Shown here piece by piece: positions 23,977 to 33,422 of a DNA stretch of 64,000 bases. The DNA lies in NCBI GenBank assembly GCA_041394985.1, contig JAWLBI010000001.1, positions 3,410,001 to 3,474,000 on the forward strand. The letters run 5' to 3'. The DNA is from JAGLON01 sp041394985 (GTDB lineage: Bacteria > Zixibacteria > MSB-5A5 > GN15 > JAAZOE01). A program made the translations under genes and the position numbers. The notes below the pieces were generated by a model. It was not told the origin of the DNA. It ran no database searches and worked only from the letters and a program-made list of their open reading frames with translations. Positions within the stretch are counted from its first letter, which is position 1; every line of letters begins with the position of its first letter.

Positions 23977-26862
23977 ATGCGCTCTTTATCTACAATCATT
24001 TTCGGCGCCGGTCTGTTTATCTTTTTATTAGTCTGTACCGGATTTGCCGAATCGCCAAAGTCCGGCCTAAATGATGGCATGACGAAATCGGACGCACTAT
24101 CAGTCGATAATACGACATACATTGACGGCAATCGGATATTCATGTTTGTCACTAATCATGGAAGTGTCGGTCGAGACCTTTCCGATATGTTCGGATACGA
24201 TTATGGGACGTTCTATCCTTATACCTCGGTCGATGATATTATCAGCGGGGCCAATACATCATCGCCGCTCTATGCGGCAGGATTATGGATGGGTGGCAGA
24301 GTCAACACGGAAGTACGCATTGCCATCGCCGAATACTCCTCGGAATACGTCCCGGGACCGATGCTTGGCGGCACGTATCAGAACGACCGGCCGGAATTCC
24401 GTGTCTATAAACTTTATCGCGACAGCCTTGCCTCAAACCCTAATGCGGACTATTTCGGATATATGACTTATGCCGTCGCGCAGGGTGCGCCACTGGATTC
24501 TTTTGGCGAACCACTCGTGCATGGTGAGCAGACTCTCTGGACTGTTTACAATGATGCCGACCCTGCCCAGCACACCAATAATTCCGGGGAAACCGATCCG
24601 CTGGGTATCGAGGTTCACCAAACGGTCTGGTCAACAATGGAGTCAGGCGATAACGATATTATCATCCCCATTAATTACCTCATCACTCAACTCGGAGCGA
24701 GCGAGACTGGCGTGGTAGTGAGTGGGACGTCAACCGATGTTCCTGATGGCCATGACTATATGATAACGACTGGTCTCGACTCCGAAAATGGCATGTACTG
24801 GAATCTTATTGATGTGACACTCGGCGTCACTCTTCTCGATCATCAATACGGTAGTTCTGTAACGACAAGTGACGGAATACAAATCAATATAGATTTTGCA
24901 TCCCGCTATAACTGGAACTATGAGAGTGCATCTCCTGCCAATCTCAGTCCGGTCGCACTCGCCGACGATCCCTTTTATGAAGGCGGGCGCTGGTTCACAG
25001 GCGGGCAGCATGGCGGAGAATTATTCTTCGGCGGTGTTTTTATTGAGCCTGATTTCTGGGGCGGTACAACCGTTCCGCAGGAGGAAATCAAACCGATCGA
25101 GATTCGTTTCCGCCCGATGGCATCTTACACGGATTTGAATGGTGACGGTTCCTATACAATCGGGGAACCGTATATTGTGGATGATCCATTGCAGACGCAG
25201 AATGCGTTTCTTTACCAAAGTTTTGATGGAGCGCATTACAAAGGATTTTATCCCATCCCCTTCACAGCCTGGGATGTGAGCGATCCAATGAATCCGCGCC
25301 AGTTGAATGTCGTTGTACGAGATCGGGATGGAGACTTGGCCTGGGATTTGCATATCCTTCATGATCCAAGCGAGACGGATATAACCGGTCTTCCTAATGG
25401 TGGTGATATTCGATATAATTATGTTTGGATATTGAATACGGATTATGATCCGATTGGGACCTATTATGGAAACGGTACCGGCGGTACGATAGACTTTTTT
25501 GGCGCCGACGGAGGGAATTCACTCTATGACGCAATGTGGGTGCTCTGGCTTGATGACAGACACAATGGCGGGATGCTGGCCGAGGAGTGCACATTCGCGC
25601 TGTCGACTGAATATGCCGAGCCCGTCGATACGTTCCTGTTTACGTCGTCGACACCGGAGATATTTTCATCCGGGCCTGATGCATCAGCACTGTATATTGA
25701 ATACAAGCTGTACAACAAAGGCGGCAATACGATTGACGACTTTTACGTATCGTTCTGGAGCGACCCCGATGTCGGCGGTGCGGGCGATGATTTAGTCGGT
25801 TGCGATACGCTGCATGATATTTTCTTTGCCTACAATGCGGATAACGACGATACTCAATATCCGACGCCACCATGTTTGGGATTTAAGGTGATTCACGGGC
25901 CTCTTGTCGCATCGCCGGGCGATACTGCCGTATTTGCCGGCAATCTCATTCCCAATCATAAAAACATCGGAATGGTATCGTTTAACAAGTATTTTAACGC
26001 CCTCGATCCCGATAACTTTGCCGAAACATACAACTATATGCGGGGATTATGGCCGGACGGCAGTCCTTATGCTTATAACGGTGATACCATTCGATATCAA
26101 TGCAGCGGCGATCCTGTCATCGGTACCGGCGACCTTGATACTGCGCCGGATGACCGCCGCATGATGGCTTCATTCGGGCCGTTCGATTTCAATCCCGGTG
26201 ACAGCCAGTATGTGCTCATTAAGATGGCCGTTGGATTAGGCGATGATCGCCTGCAATCGATTACGGCGGCCAAAGACATTCTCAATTATCAACCGCCGGC
26301 CGATACTACAGATCCGCATTCCATGGTGAGCATCATGCGCCCCAGTCCGCAGAATGTCATTTTCAAGAATGCAATCGAACCGGTCATCGATACGCTCATT
26401 ATCGGGAGAGCCAGTGCTGACATCGAGGATATCGAGTTCGCCTCGCTGCGCATTAATAACACGATCATCCCGTTCGATATCTCTTATATCGATTTTTACC
26501 CCGGAACAGGCGGCCGCGCATTACAGATGCTCTTCCCTGCGGCTGAATTCCTCGAGGGGTACGGTAATGTTTGGGATCTGCAGATCGAAACATATTCATT
26601 GACGGGAACATATGTCGGCGGTGAGCCGCTTGTATTTGCCGGGCAGTTCCTGCTCAGAGGGCATCGCAGCGGAGACGCCAATGGGGATGGTGTTATCATG
26701 ATCGGCGATGCCGTCTATTTGATAAATTACATCTTCCGTGACGGCACAGCTCCTGACCCGATTCAGTTGGGTGATGCCAATTCCGATGGAAGCGTCAATC
26801 TCGGTGATGCCATCTTCCTGTTGAATTATATATTCAGAAATGGTCCGGCTCCGGGAGAATAA
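23977..26862 (+). CDS. Large secreted protein with C-terminal dockerin
   Basis: The protein has 961 residues with a signal peptide (MRSLSTIIFGAGLFIFLLVCTGFAES) and GGAGG 8 bases before the ATG. The body (about 40-885) is a beta-rich ectodomain with many Asp/Gly turns and no recognised catalytic motif; similar long proteins in FCB genomes begin with repeated descriptions of the DDxxYxxN type. The last 65 residues are a two-repeat dockerin: GDANGDGVIMIGDAVYLINYIF and GDANSDGSVNLGDAIFLLNYIF, each an EF-hand-like calcium loop plus helix. No T9SS tail, so surface retention probably depends on a cohesin such as that encoded at 34877-35710. Confidence 0.85.
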   Translation: MRSLSTIIFGAGLFIFLLVCTGFAESPKSGLNDGMTKSDALSVDNTTYIDGNRIFMFVTNHGSVGRDLSDMFGYDYGTFYPYTSVDDIISGANTSSPLYAAGLWMGGRVNTEVRIAIAEYSSEYVPGPMLGGTYQNDRPEFRVYKLYRDSLASNPNADYFGYMTYAVAQGAPLDSFGEPLVHGEQTLWTVYNDADPAQHTNNSGETDPLGIEVHQTVWSTMESGDNDIIIPINYLITQLGASETGVVVSGTSTDVPDGHDYMITTGLDSENGMYWNLIDVTLGVTLLDHQYGSSVTTSDGIQINIDFASRYNWNYESASPANLSPVALADDPFYEGGRWFTGGQHGGELFFGGVFIEPDFWGGTTVPQEEIKPIEIRFRPMASYTDLNGDGSYTIGEPYIVDDPLQTQNAFLYQSFDGAHYKGFYPIPFTAWDVSDPMNPRQLNVVVRDRDGDLAWDLHILHDPSETDITGLPNGGDIRYNYVWILNTDYDPIGTYYGNGTGGTIDFFGADGGNSLYDAMWVLWLDDRHNGGMLAEECTFALSTEYAEPVDTFLFTSSTPEIFSSGPDASALYIEYKLYNKGGNTIDDFYVSFWSDPDVGGAGDDLVGCDTLHDIFFAYNADNDDTQYPTPPCLGFKVIHGPLVASPGDTAVFAGNLIPNHKNIGMVSFNKYFNALDPDNFAETYNYMRGLWPDGSPYAYNGDTIRYQCSGDPVIGTGDLDTAPDDRRMMASFGPFDFNPGDSQYVLIKMAVGLGDDRLQSITAAKDILNYQPPADTTDPHSMVSIMRPSPQNVIFKNAIEPVIDTLIIGRASADIEDIEFASLRINNTIIPFDISYIDFYPGTGGRALQMLFPAAEFLEGYGNVWDLQIETYSLTGTYVGGEPLVFAGQFLLRGHRSGDANGDGVIMIGDAVYLINYIFRDGTAPDPIQLGDANSDGSVNLGDAIFLLNYIFRNGPAPGE

Positions 26863-26898
26863 CAGAACTTCATGCAACATGTAAGCAATGGGCATTAC

Positions 26899-26928
26899 GA
26901 AAAGCCCCGATGTGAATCGGGGCTTTTC
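26899..26928. terminator. Strong bidirectional terminator
   Basis: Perfect 13-bp arms GAAAAGCCCCGAT (26899-26911) and ATCGGGGCTTTTC (26916-26928) around GTGA, between two convergent genes. The core AAGCCCCGA recurs in the terminators at 19339 and 29304. Confidence 0.9.
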
Positions 26929-26943
26929 ATTTGATAACTTGTC

Positions 26944-29058
26944 TTAGTGAATGACGACCGGCGGAATTGATATACCGAGTTGTTCCCTTTCCTCAGGCGT
27001 GGCGAATTCACTCAGATAATCCAGATACTCCTGTGTTCGATGCCGTCGCTCATCAAGGTAATCCGGGAAATCGGTATAATCCAATCCCGGTTTGGCTGCG
27101 GAAGAGGAGAACTTTTCCATAAGCCAATCGAGCGTGGTCGTGAACGTTTCCTGCATCGGTCCGGGATCCATGGCATGCGGCGTGAACAGGAAGCAGGCCG
27201 TGCGGGTGCCATTGGTAATTGATCGTACGGCGCAGACCTTGCCGTGAAATATCGATGTTTGCCCAAGACGCGAATAATACAAAAACACCGGTTGTGCGGA
27301 CTGCGCGCGATAGGCAATACCGACCATCGGGAGTCCCTGCAAGTCATGATCATGGACGGGCAGGTTTAAATAGTCCCACCAACGAACATAGACTGAGTCA
27401 ATGCGGGCATCAGTTGTGCCGGCAAGGGAATCATTGTACAGCAGATTAATCTGGGGGTATTCATCGGTCGCGGGGTAGGCAGCGATAAACTCCTCGAGAA
27501 ATACCGGATGATACACCCACCGCTCGGGAGGATTCGTATTGAGCGTATAATAATTAAACGCCTCGACACCGACTGTTTGAATACCGAAATAATCCTGAAA
27601 TTCGGAAGACATTTCGATTTGTGTTCCCGCGACAATGGGTTGTACTCCCTGACTTGTGATGTTTCGTGACATCACCCAGACGGTAGTGCCCTGTGCAAGA
27701 CCGAGATACAACTGCGAGAACATGCTCGAATCGGTAAAGTCAATCCCATTCAATTCGCTGTCGGTGTGATATATAACTACCTTGTGAGAAAGCATATCGA
27801 GCAGGTCAATGTAGCGTCCGGTTACATCAGGATTAGTTGACCAATAGTCTTTAATGCCATCTCTCCAGAAAAAATCCTGCTCGACATCGAAGTCGGCGTA
27901 GCCGGCACCGTGAATATATCTCTCGAATACGGCCTTGACCGTATCAAGCGATCGCGGGCACCATTTTGCGTTGAACTTGTCGTAGTAGCTTTCATCGATG
28001 ACGGCGACGTCGCGTTCAAAGAGCGCCTCAATAACATTGAAGATACTGAATTCGGGTGTCGGATCAGGCACATAGCCATCGTCTCTGGACCGTACCCAAA
28101 AGACAAATTTATATTTACTGGTTTTGGTAAGATTCAGATCTTTGAAGACATTGTAAATAGTCGTCTCGTTATCAGGAACCCAGACATCATTCGGATCATT
28201 GGCGAAATTGGGTCCACGCGAATGGGCCACCGGCTGAGGGATCGGAATCACCGGCCGACCGTCACCGGGGTCGGCATAGATAATATCCGGTATTGCATCG
28301 ATGTCCAGGACAACGACATCTCGGCAATTGATATATGTTTGTGTCGTCGGATCATAGACGCAGTCCTCCTGAACAATATTGACATAAATATCATCGTTGA
28401 TATCAAACGGTCCATAGAGTCGCCATTCGAATTCCAGCGGCGGCTCGGTGCGGCCCCAGTCGGTGGAATCGGAGCCGGTCCAGGTCATGACGATACCTGT
28501 TGCAGGCGAATTGGCATTGACAGCATTGATGAAAAGATCTCGGGCCCAGTGATGCGTATTGGGAAAGTGATTGTTACGAGAATAGCGACGGTAGGCGATT
28601 TCCGACATCGCTCCCTGATCATCGCAGGCCTGCACGAAGAAATATTGACTCGTGTAGGTCATGACAGGGTCTATCGTGTCGGCGTACAGTTGAATCGTCG
28701 CCGTTGACTGCGGATTGTCGAGGTCGACGATCAGGGTATCCCATTCGAATCGCGAATCCGGCGCCTGTGCGATAAACTCCTCCGGCGTGACATGGACGCC
28801 GTTTATCGTGAGCAGAGTATCGAGTATCACGGCATGGCGGAAGAAAGATATATAGCCGTCAATATCCGTCGCATACCAGCTCAACTCCGGATTGCGGGAA
28901 AAATCCGCACCATCGGGCGGCGTATTGACGATTCCAATGTGAGGCGGTTGATTGGCAAGCGCAGTTCCCTTGCGCTTCGGTGAGCATCCGCTGATAAAAA
29001 GTCCCGTCATGAGGCAGATCAGCGCGATGGAAAATATGGCATGGCGTCCTGTCCACAT
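26944..29058 (-). CDS. Large secreted lipoprotein, function unknown
   Basis: Start at 29058 with GGGGAGGG 6 bases upstream. 704 residues. Lipoprotein signal MWTGRHAIFSIALICLMTGLFISGC with the lipobox ISGC. After the Cys comes a fibronectin/Ig-like segment (NTPPDGADFSRNPELSWYATDIDGYISFFRHAV, FFVQACDDQGAMSEIAYRRY), often seen in FCB lipoproteins, and then a long alpha/beta domain (about 330-680) with WVRSRDDG, YHTDSELNGIDF and WVMSRNITSQG, similar in feel to gingipain-adhesin or glutamine-amidotransferase-like envelope proteins. No catalytic set could be assigned. Monocistronic. Confidence 0.75.
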   Translation of the reverse strand: MWTGRHAIFSIALICLMTGLFISGCSPKRKGTALANQPPHIGIVNTPPDGADFSRNPELSWYATDIDGYISFFRHAVILDTLLTINGVHVTPEEFIAQAPDSRFEWDTLIVDLDNPQSTATIQLYADTIDPVMTYTSQYFFVQACDDQGAMSEIAYRRYSRNNHFPNTHHWARDLFINAVNANSPATGIVMTWTGSDSTDWGRTEPPLEFEWRLYGPFDINDDIYVNIVQEDCVYDPTTQTYINCRDVVVLDIDAIPDIIYADPGDGRPVIPIPQPVAHSRGPNFANDPNDVWVPDNETTIYNVFKDLNLTKTSKYKFVFWVRSRDDGYVPDPTPEFSIFNVIEALFERDVAVIDESYYDKFNAKWCPRSLDTVKAVFERYIHGAGYADFDVEQDFFWRDGIKDYWSTNPDVTGRYIDLLDMLSHKVVIYHTDSELNGIDFTDSSMFSQLYLGLAQGTTVWVMSRNITSQGVQPIVAGTQIEMSSEFQDYFGIQTVGVEAFNYYTLNTNPPERWVYHPVFLEEFIAAYPATDEYPQINLLYNDSLAGTTDARIDSVYVRWWDYLNLPVHDHDLQGLPMVGIAYRAQSAQPVFLYYSRLGQTSIFHGKVCAVRSITNGTRTACFLFTPHAMDPGPMQETFTTTLDWLMEKFSSSAAKPGLDYTDFPDYLDERRHRTQEYLDYLSEFATPEEREQLGISIPPVVIH

Positions 29059-29303
29059 TGCAAGCCCTCCCCAAAGTTGTAGTTGCAATGCTCCCCGGCA
29101 CTACTGCCTGCCGCCGCTGCTTAATTCATTCCCGGCCGAGTATACGATCATACCGCCATACTCGGCTATCAAGAATCATTCGTCTTCTTTCCTCTCATGA
29201 AGTTGTTATCTCTGTATAAGCGCAAATCGTGATGATGTCCCTTACAACAAAGACGCATGATGAAGTATTTTGTTTAGCGATGGGGTGCGATTAGTTCTTG
29301 ATA

Positions 29304-29333
29304 AAAAAGCCCCGATGAATGTCGGGGCTTTTT
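29304..29333 (-). terminator. Terminator of the HtrA operon
   Basis: Arms AAAAAGCCCCGA (29304-29315) and TCGGGGCTTTTT (29322-29333), 27 bases after the pseudoprotease stop. The rest of 29059-29303 shows no feature. Confidence 0.88.
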
Positions 29334-29359
29334 AAATACTTATTGGTATGATAGGAAGT

Positions 29360-30787
29360 CTAATCTTCCCAGTGGGTCTTTACATGCACAAACTGGGTCT
29401 TGTTGGCACGCCAGATCATGAAGACGACCTCTTTATCTTTATTGTTTTCGACTTCGGCCATGATGGTCTTGTAATCCTCAATCGATGCGATCTGGCGATC
29501 GTTTATTTTCACGATAATCATACCGGGATCGATACCGCCGACGGCAGCCCAACCGCCTTGTTCGCATTTATCCACGACAACGCCTTCGATCTCGCCTTCT
29601 TTCAGGCTGCGATTGTTGTAGTCGGCGAAGACCATATCGCGAACAGTCAAGTCGAAGTTTTTATCCTCGAAGTCCGGGGCATCACTTGCCGAAACCGGCC
29701 GCTCGGCCAGCATCATTGTGACAAAATTCGTATCCACGCCACCGTCTTTGGGTCGCACGGTCAACAGCGTCACATCGTTGCCGGCTCCGATAGCGGAAAC
29801 TTTTTTCTGGAATACGGACAAGTTTTCATCCTGCGTGACCTCAATCGGTTCGCCATTGAGTTGGATGATAAAATCGCCGGTTTTCAATCCGGCTTCTTGC
29901 GCCGGTGATTTGTCGATGATATCGGTCAGGATAATCCCGCCGGGGACATCGAGATTCCAGAACTTGGCGACTTCCGGATCCAGCGCCTGAAGAGAAACGC
30001 CCAGCCAGCCGCGTTTGAATTTATCCGCCTCGGGCGGATTGGACAGAAGTTCATCGAACTGCTTGTGCGGCATCAGGCCGACCGGATTGCCGAAGATGTT
30101 GCCGAAATCGAACGGCGTAAAGCCGCTCGTTTGCGAAACCGGCGTAATCACACCGGCCATCTCACCGTCTTCCGTTACAACCGGAGCCATGATGAAATCC
30201 TGAGATAATTCGCCGAACAAATAGAACTTTTCCGGTTTTTCCAAAACCGCCGTCACGACGGTTTCGGACATCTGGAAACGAGGCAAATAAGTTTTCGGCA
30301 GCATCCAGAAAATAAATACATCCTGTCCCAGTTCCAGTCCGACATCTTTGAATTCGGCAGGTTCCACTTTGTTTTTGGCAGAATCCGGCAAACGGCAGAA
30401 AGCTATGGAGCTGTAATCATCCACGCCGATGAATTCAGCATCGTAGGTAACGTCTTTATAATCGGTAATCTTAAGTGATTTCGGCTTATCGACCTGGGGC
30501 GTTCCGAACATGTCGGTGTTGAAGTGTCCCGCGCCCAGTGATGTGCCGTCGAAGATAACCATATTGCCTTCGATGATGATTCCCGGCACCCGGCCCTCGA
30601 TATCCTCACTTTGGCCCATGAAGTTCATCTCGGCCTTATACTCGACCGTTACCAGATGCGGGTTGACTTTCTTGAATACCTTTTGAAAATCTTCCTTTTC
30701 CGCCCAGAGCGATGAGGCCAGGCAGAGAGTTACAACGAGGCATATTACCGCGAATTTATTTATTTTCACTATCCGTATCCTTTTCAT
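29360..30787 (-). CDS. HtrA-like pseudoprotease with two PDZ domains
   Basis: The protein has 475 residues, with a signal peptide (NKFAVICLVVTLCLASSLWA), a degenerate trypsin-like domain (about 35-235) and two PDZ domains (KRGWLGVSLQALDPE...GGIILTDIIDKSPAQEAGLKTGDFIIQLNGEPI, and a C-terminal one with GGWAAVGGIDPGMIIVKINDRQI). All three catalytic positions of HtrA are lost by alignment with the neighbouring protease: the His segment is MVIFDGTSLGAG, the Asp becomes Ser in YSSIAFCRL, and GNSGGP is replaced by FIMAPVVTEDGE. It probably binds peptides or regulates the active partner. Its first 31 bases overlap the HtrA gene. A GTG at 30769 with AAGGA upstream is an alternative start. Confidence 0.87.
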   Translation of the reverse strand: MKRIRIVKINKFAVICLVVTLCLASSLWAEKEDFQKVFKKVNPHLVTVEYKAEMNFMGQSEDIEGRVPGIIIEGNMVIFDGTSLGAGHFNTDMFGTPQVDKPKSLKITDYKDVTYDAEFIGVDDYSSIAFCRLPDSAKNKVEPAEFKDVGLELGQDVFIFWMLPKTYLPRFQMSETVVTAVLEKPEKFYLFGELSQDFIMAPVVTEDGEMAGVITPVSQTSGFTPFDFGNIFGNPVGLMPHKQFDELLSNPPEADKFKRGWLGVSLQALDPEVAKFWNLDVPGGIILTDIIDKSPAQEAGLKTGDFIIQLNGEPIEVTQDENLSVFQKKVSAIGAGNDVTLLTVRPKDGGVDTNFVTMMLAERPVSASDAPDFEDKNFDLTVRDMVFADYNNRSLKEGEIEGVVVDKCEQGGWAAVGGIDPGMIIVKINDRQIASIEDYKTIMAEVENNKDKEVVFMIWRANKTQFVHVKTHWED

Positions 30788-32123
30788 TGTCCAGTTTTAT
30801 AAGAACCAGCCTGCGGCTGTCGCGGCGGTCGATAGTCAGAAGCACTTTTTCGTCTTCCTGCATTTCCTCATAGAAGGTCTTTAATTCATCCAGATTGATG
30901 ATCTTCTTATTATTGACCTCCTGGATGACGTCGCCGCGCAGGAGTCCGCCGGAATAGGCCGCACCGGCCATGGCCGAATTGGTGACATACACGCCAAGAG
31001 TATCCTTGAGGCGATCGTCGATAGCCATCTGATTGGTAATCGCTTTGGCAGTAAAACCCCATTTTTCGAAATCAAAATCATCACCCTGTAAATCACCAAG
31101 CAGCCGCGGCACGACTTTGACAATTTTGTCGTCGCCATTGTGCAGGACGACTTCAACATCCTGATCGACCGGCGATGATGCAATGACCTGATAGAACAGC
31201 GGGAGTTCCTCTTCGAAGCGGGCCGAAACATCCTTGCCGTTGTATTTCATGATGATTTGGCCGGCTTTGAGTCCCGCCTGTTCGGCCGGGGAACCGGGAT
31301 CGACCGATGCGATTAAAACGCCGCGGTTAGTTTCGGTGCCGAAGAATGATTCGAGGTCTTGAAGCGGCTGAGCATGGACGCCGATCCATCCTCGGTCAAC
31401 GCGACCGTGAGCGATCAGTTCCTTCGTGACGGCTTTGACGATATCAATGGGAATCGAAAAGCCGATGTTTTCCGCAAAGAACACACCGCGGGTATTTATA
31501 CCGATGACCTCTCCGTCGAGGTTTACCAGCGGTCCGCCGGAATTGCCCGGGTTGATGGCGGCATCGGTTTGCAGCCAGGTATTGTATTTACCGGTCTTTT
31601 CGCCCGAAGGCAGGCGGATGTTACCGGGGAAAAATCGGTTGAGAGTCGAGATGACGCCTTTGGACAGCGAGCGTGAGAGCGCCAGGGGCGATCCGAGCGC
31701 CAGCACCGTCTGGCCTACCTGAAGGTCTTCATAATTGCCGAATACGGCAGGCGTAATCTTACCCGTATATTCCGATAGGTCAAGCTTGATAACGGCCAGA
31801 TCGGTGGCGGGATCTCCGCCGACCAAGGTGGCCGGCACCTGTTCGCGGTCATGCAAAGTGCAGATGATTCTCTCGGCCCGACCGGCAACGTGGTAATTGG
31901 TAACGGCATAACCGTCTTCGGTAAAAATCACCCCCGATCCGACGACCGAGTGCTTCTTTTCCCGGCCGGTAATATAGTCAATAACAACCGGCTGTATATG
32001 AATCAGCGCCGGGAGTACCCGGTCGCGTGCGGTATAAATTTCCTGCTGATATTGCGATATGGCGGCGGCCGGAATGGCTCCGACCATACAAATGAGAAGG
32101 GCGAACACAATCGCTTGTTTCAT
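30756..32123 (-). CDS. Periplasmic HtrA/DegP-type serine protease
   Basis: The protein has 455 residues with a signal peptide (MKQAIVFALLICMVGAIPAAA). The chymotrypsin-fold protease domain carries the complete triad: His78 in TNYHVAG, Asp108 in TDLAVIKL and Ser195 in NPGNSGGPL. PDZ1 (about 240-345) has GWIGVHAQPL and GVLIASVDPGSPAEQAGLKAGQIIMKYNGKDV; a second, shorter PDZ lies at about 370-440 (GGLLRGDVIQEVNNKKIINLDEL). It degrades or refolds misfolded envelope proteins. Co-expressed with the downstream pseudoprotease. Confidence 0.93.
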   Translation of the reverse strand: MKQAIVFALLICMVGAIPAAAISQYQQEIYTARDRVLPALIHIQPVVIDYITGREKKHSVVGSGVIFTEDGYAVTNYHVAGRAERIICTLHDREQVPATLVGGDPATDLAVIKLDLSEYTGKITPAVFGNYEDLQVGQTVLALGSPLALSRSLSKGVISTLNRFFPGNIRLPSGEKTGKYNTWLQTDAAINPGNSGGPLVNLDGEVIGINTRGVFFAENIGFSIPIDIVKAVTKELIAHGRVDRGWIGVHAQPLQDLESFFGTETNRGVLIASVDPGSPAEQAGLKAGQIIMKYNGKDVSARFEEELPLFYQVIASSPVDQDVEVVLHNGDDKIVKVVPRLLGDLQGDDFDFEKWGFTAKAITNQMAIDDRLKDTLGVYVTNSAMAGAAYSGGLLRGDVIQEVNNKKIINLDELKTFYEEMQEDEKVLLTIDRRDSRRLVLIKLDNEKDTDSENK

Positions 32124-32270
32124 TCAAAATCCTCACAGTCTGTCGCAGAGTTTCTCTAAGATGTCTCTCCGCTAAGCGTCTGACAACTAAAACAATCACT
32201 ATCGATTATAATCGGCAGAAGTCCATAAAGTTCCTGCCTGACAGCATCTATCTTTAGGACGAAAAAACTA

Positions 32271-32298
32271 TTGCCAAGTCCAATTTTTTATATATATT
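32271..32298 (+). promoter_or_regulatory. Promoter of tRNA-Leu
   Basis: -35 TTGCCA (32271-32276) and -10 TATATT (32293-32298) with a 16-base spacer; the tRNA begins 14 bases after the -10 box. Confidence 0.65.
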
Positions 32299-32311
32299 GG
32301 GTGCTCCACAA

Positions 32312-32395
32312 GCCGAAGTGGTGGAACTGGTAGACACGCTGTGTTCAGGGCGCAGTGTCCTTACGGGCGTGGGGGTTCGAATCCCCCCTTCGGCA
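32312..32395 (+). tRNA. tRNA-Leu (CAG)
   Basis: 84 bases without an encoded CCA. Acceptor stem GCCGAAG pairs with CTTCGGC, discriminator A. The loop TTCAGGG gives anticodon CAG. A long variable arm (TGTCCTTACGGGCGT) and GGTTCGAATCC T-loop identify a class II leucine tRNA, close to the E. coli CAG isoacceptor. Confidence 0.96.
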
Positions 32396-32407
32396 GAAAA
32401 TTTGAAT

Positions 32408-32439
32408 AACCTCCGGATTGAACCGGAGGTTTTTTTTTT
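32408..32439 (+). terminator. Terminator after tRNA-Leu
   Basis: Arms AACCTCCGG (32408-32416) and CCGGAGGTT (32423-32431), followed by a run of ten T. The remaining bases to 32647 show no other feature. Confidence 0.9.
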
Positions 32440-32647
32440 GCGGCTGGCCCTTCGCCATCGGCGGAGGGCGGCCAATCGGATGCTGCCCTATCGAGCTGTC
32501 GAATGAGGAGTTTTTTTGTGTTTTATGTTTTCCTCAAACTCGAAATGTGTTAAGTTCGTAACATCCACAGAGCATAATGGCGATTAAGAATAGTCTCGTT
32601 CATTTTTATAAACTAAAAACAGTGATATTGTTTAAGGAGGAGGAAGT

Positions 32648-32857
32648 ATGAAGGCTTTTCTGTTTATGGCATTGATCATCGTTTTTTGTCTTTCCTTTAT
32701 GGGTTGTGCCCACTATGGATATCATGTCGACAAGAAAGCGGTTGCGGCATCGGGCGGCGACACGGAAGAAATTATCATGATTTCCGCACACGGCGGTGAT
32801 ACCGGCAGCGGAGTCGTTGTCAGATTGATGACCTCGCCGAAGCATCCCCGGCGATAG
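32648..32857 (+). CDS. Small lipoprotein
   Basis: The protein has 69 residues and a very strong ribosome site (AAGGAGGAGG) before the ATG. Signal MKAFLFMALIIVFCLSFMGC with lipobox FMGC. The mature part of about 50 residues is Gly/His/Ser-rich (SAHGGDTGSGVVVRLMTSPKHPRR) with a basic end. No known domain. It has its own terminator and resembles the next gene in size and signal, so the two are probably distant paralogues. Confidence 0.75.
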   Translation: MKAFLFMALIIVFCLSFMGCAHYGYHVDKKAVAASGGDTEEIIMISAHGGDTGSGVVVRLMTSPKHPRR

Positions 32858-32876
32858 GATATCTCAAAAGCTATTG

Positions 32877-32904
32877 AAAGCCGCCGGAAGGCGGCTTTTT
32901 TTTT
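32877..32904 (+). terminator. Terminator of the small lipoprotein gene
   Basis: Arms AAAGCCGCC (32877-32885) and GGCGGCTTT (32890-32898), with T run to 32904. Confidence 0.9.
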
Positions 32905-33032
32905 ATTTTCGATTCCTTACTTCCGACAAGACAATATCAACGACAATATAATTACACAAAAATAGATAGGGTTGGATATTTTATATTGCTCAACGGAAAG
33001 ATCATGCATATAGTACTGGCAAGGAGGAATGT

Positions 33033-33263
33033 ATGAAATCTGTTCTTTTAGTATTACTGATTTTTGCTATTTGCTTATCTCTCATAGGGTGTGCTTGCCA
33101 TGGGCGCGATAAGGGCAAAAGCGCTACGGTTCAGCAAACCGATAACGCAGGAACTGTCACCGATACGACTCCTGCGACGATGATTTTAACGAATACCGAC
33201 TTCAGGACCAGAGTAATTAACTCATTGTCACCGGGGTTGGCCTCAAGAACTATACGGCGATAG
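33033..33263 (+). CDS. Small lipoprotein
   Basis: The protein has 76 residues with AAGGAGG ahead of the ATG. Signal MKSVLLVLLIFAICLSLIGC with lipobox LIGC followed by a second Cys (ACHG). The mature part is Thr/Asp-rich and apparently disordered (TVQQTDNAGTVTDTTPATMILTNTD), ending in basic SRTIRR like the PKHPRR end of the previous small lipoprotein. No domain recognised. Confidence 0.72.
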   Translation: MKSVLLVLLIFAICLSLIGCACHGRDKGKSATVQQTDNAGTVTDTTPATMILTNTDFRTRVINSLSPGLASRTIRR

Positions 33264-33269
33264 CCTTTC

Positions 33270-33298
33270 ATGGCAGGTTTCTTTATGAAACCTGCCAT
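33270..33298 (+). terminator. Hairpin after the small lipoprotein gene
   Basis: Perfect 12-bp arms ATGGCAGGTTTC (33270-33281) and GAAACCTGCCAT (33287-33298). Only a short T tract follows, so it may be a processing hairpin or a weak terminator. Confidence 0.7.
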
Positions 33299-33422
33299 TT
33301 CCTCCCTGGAAATATCAACCGGCTACAATCTGCGAAATTCAATAGAAATCCCTTGCCAACCGATAATCTAATGAGTATATAGGCGGGCTTGTAACTCAGA
33401 ATTGATTTGTAGGACTGGAAAA

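Noticed and set aside
23816..24031. Plus-strand frame of 71 codons before the dockerin gene
   Set aside because: AT-rich leader sequence overlapping the true gene start; no ribosome site.
27910..28707. Long plus-strand frame of 265 codons
   Set aside because: Antisense of the lipoprotein gene; composition lacks any domain or start signal.
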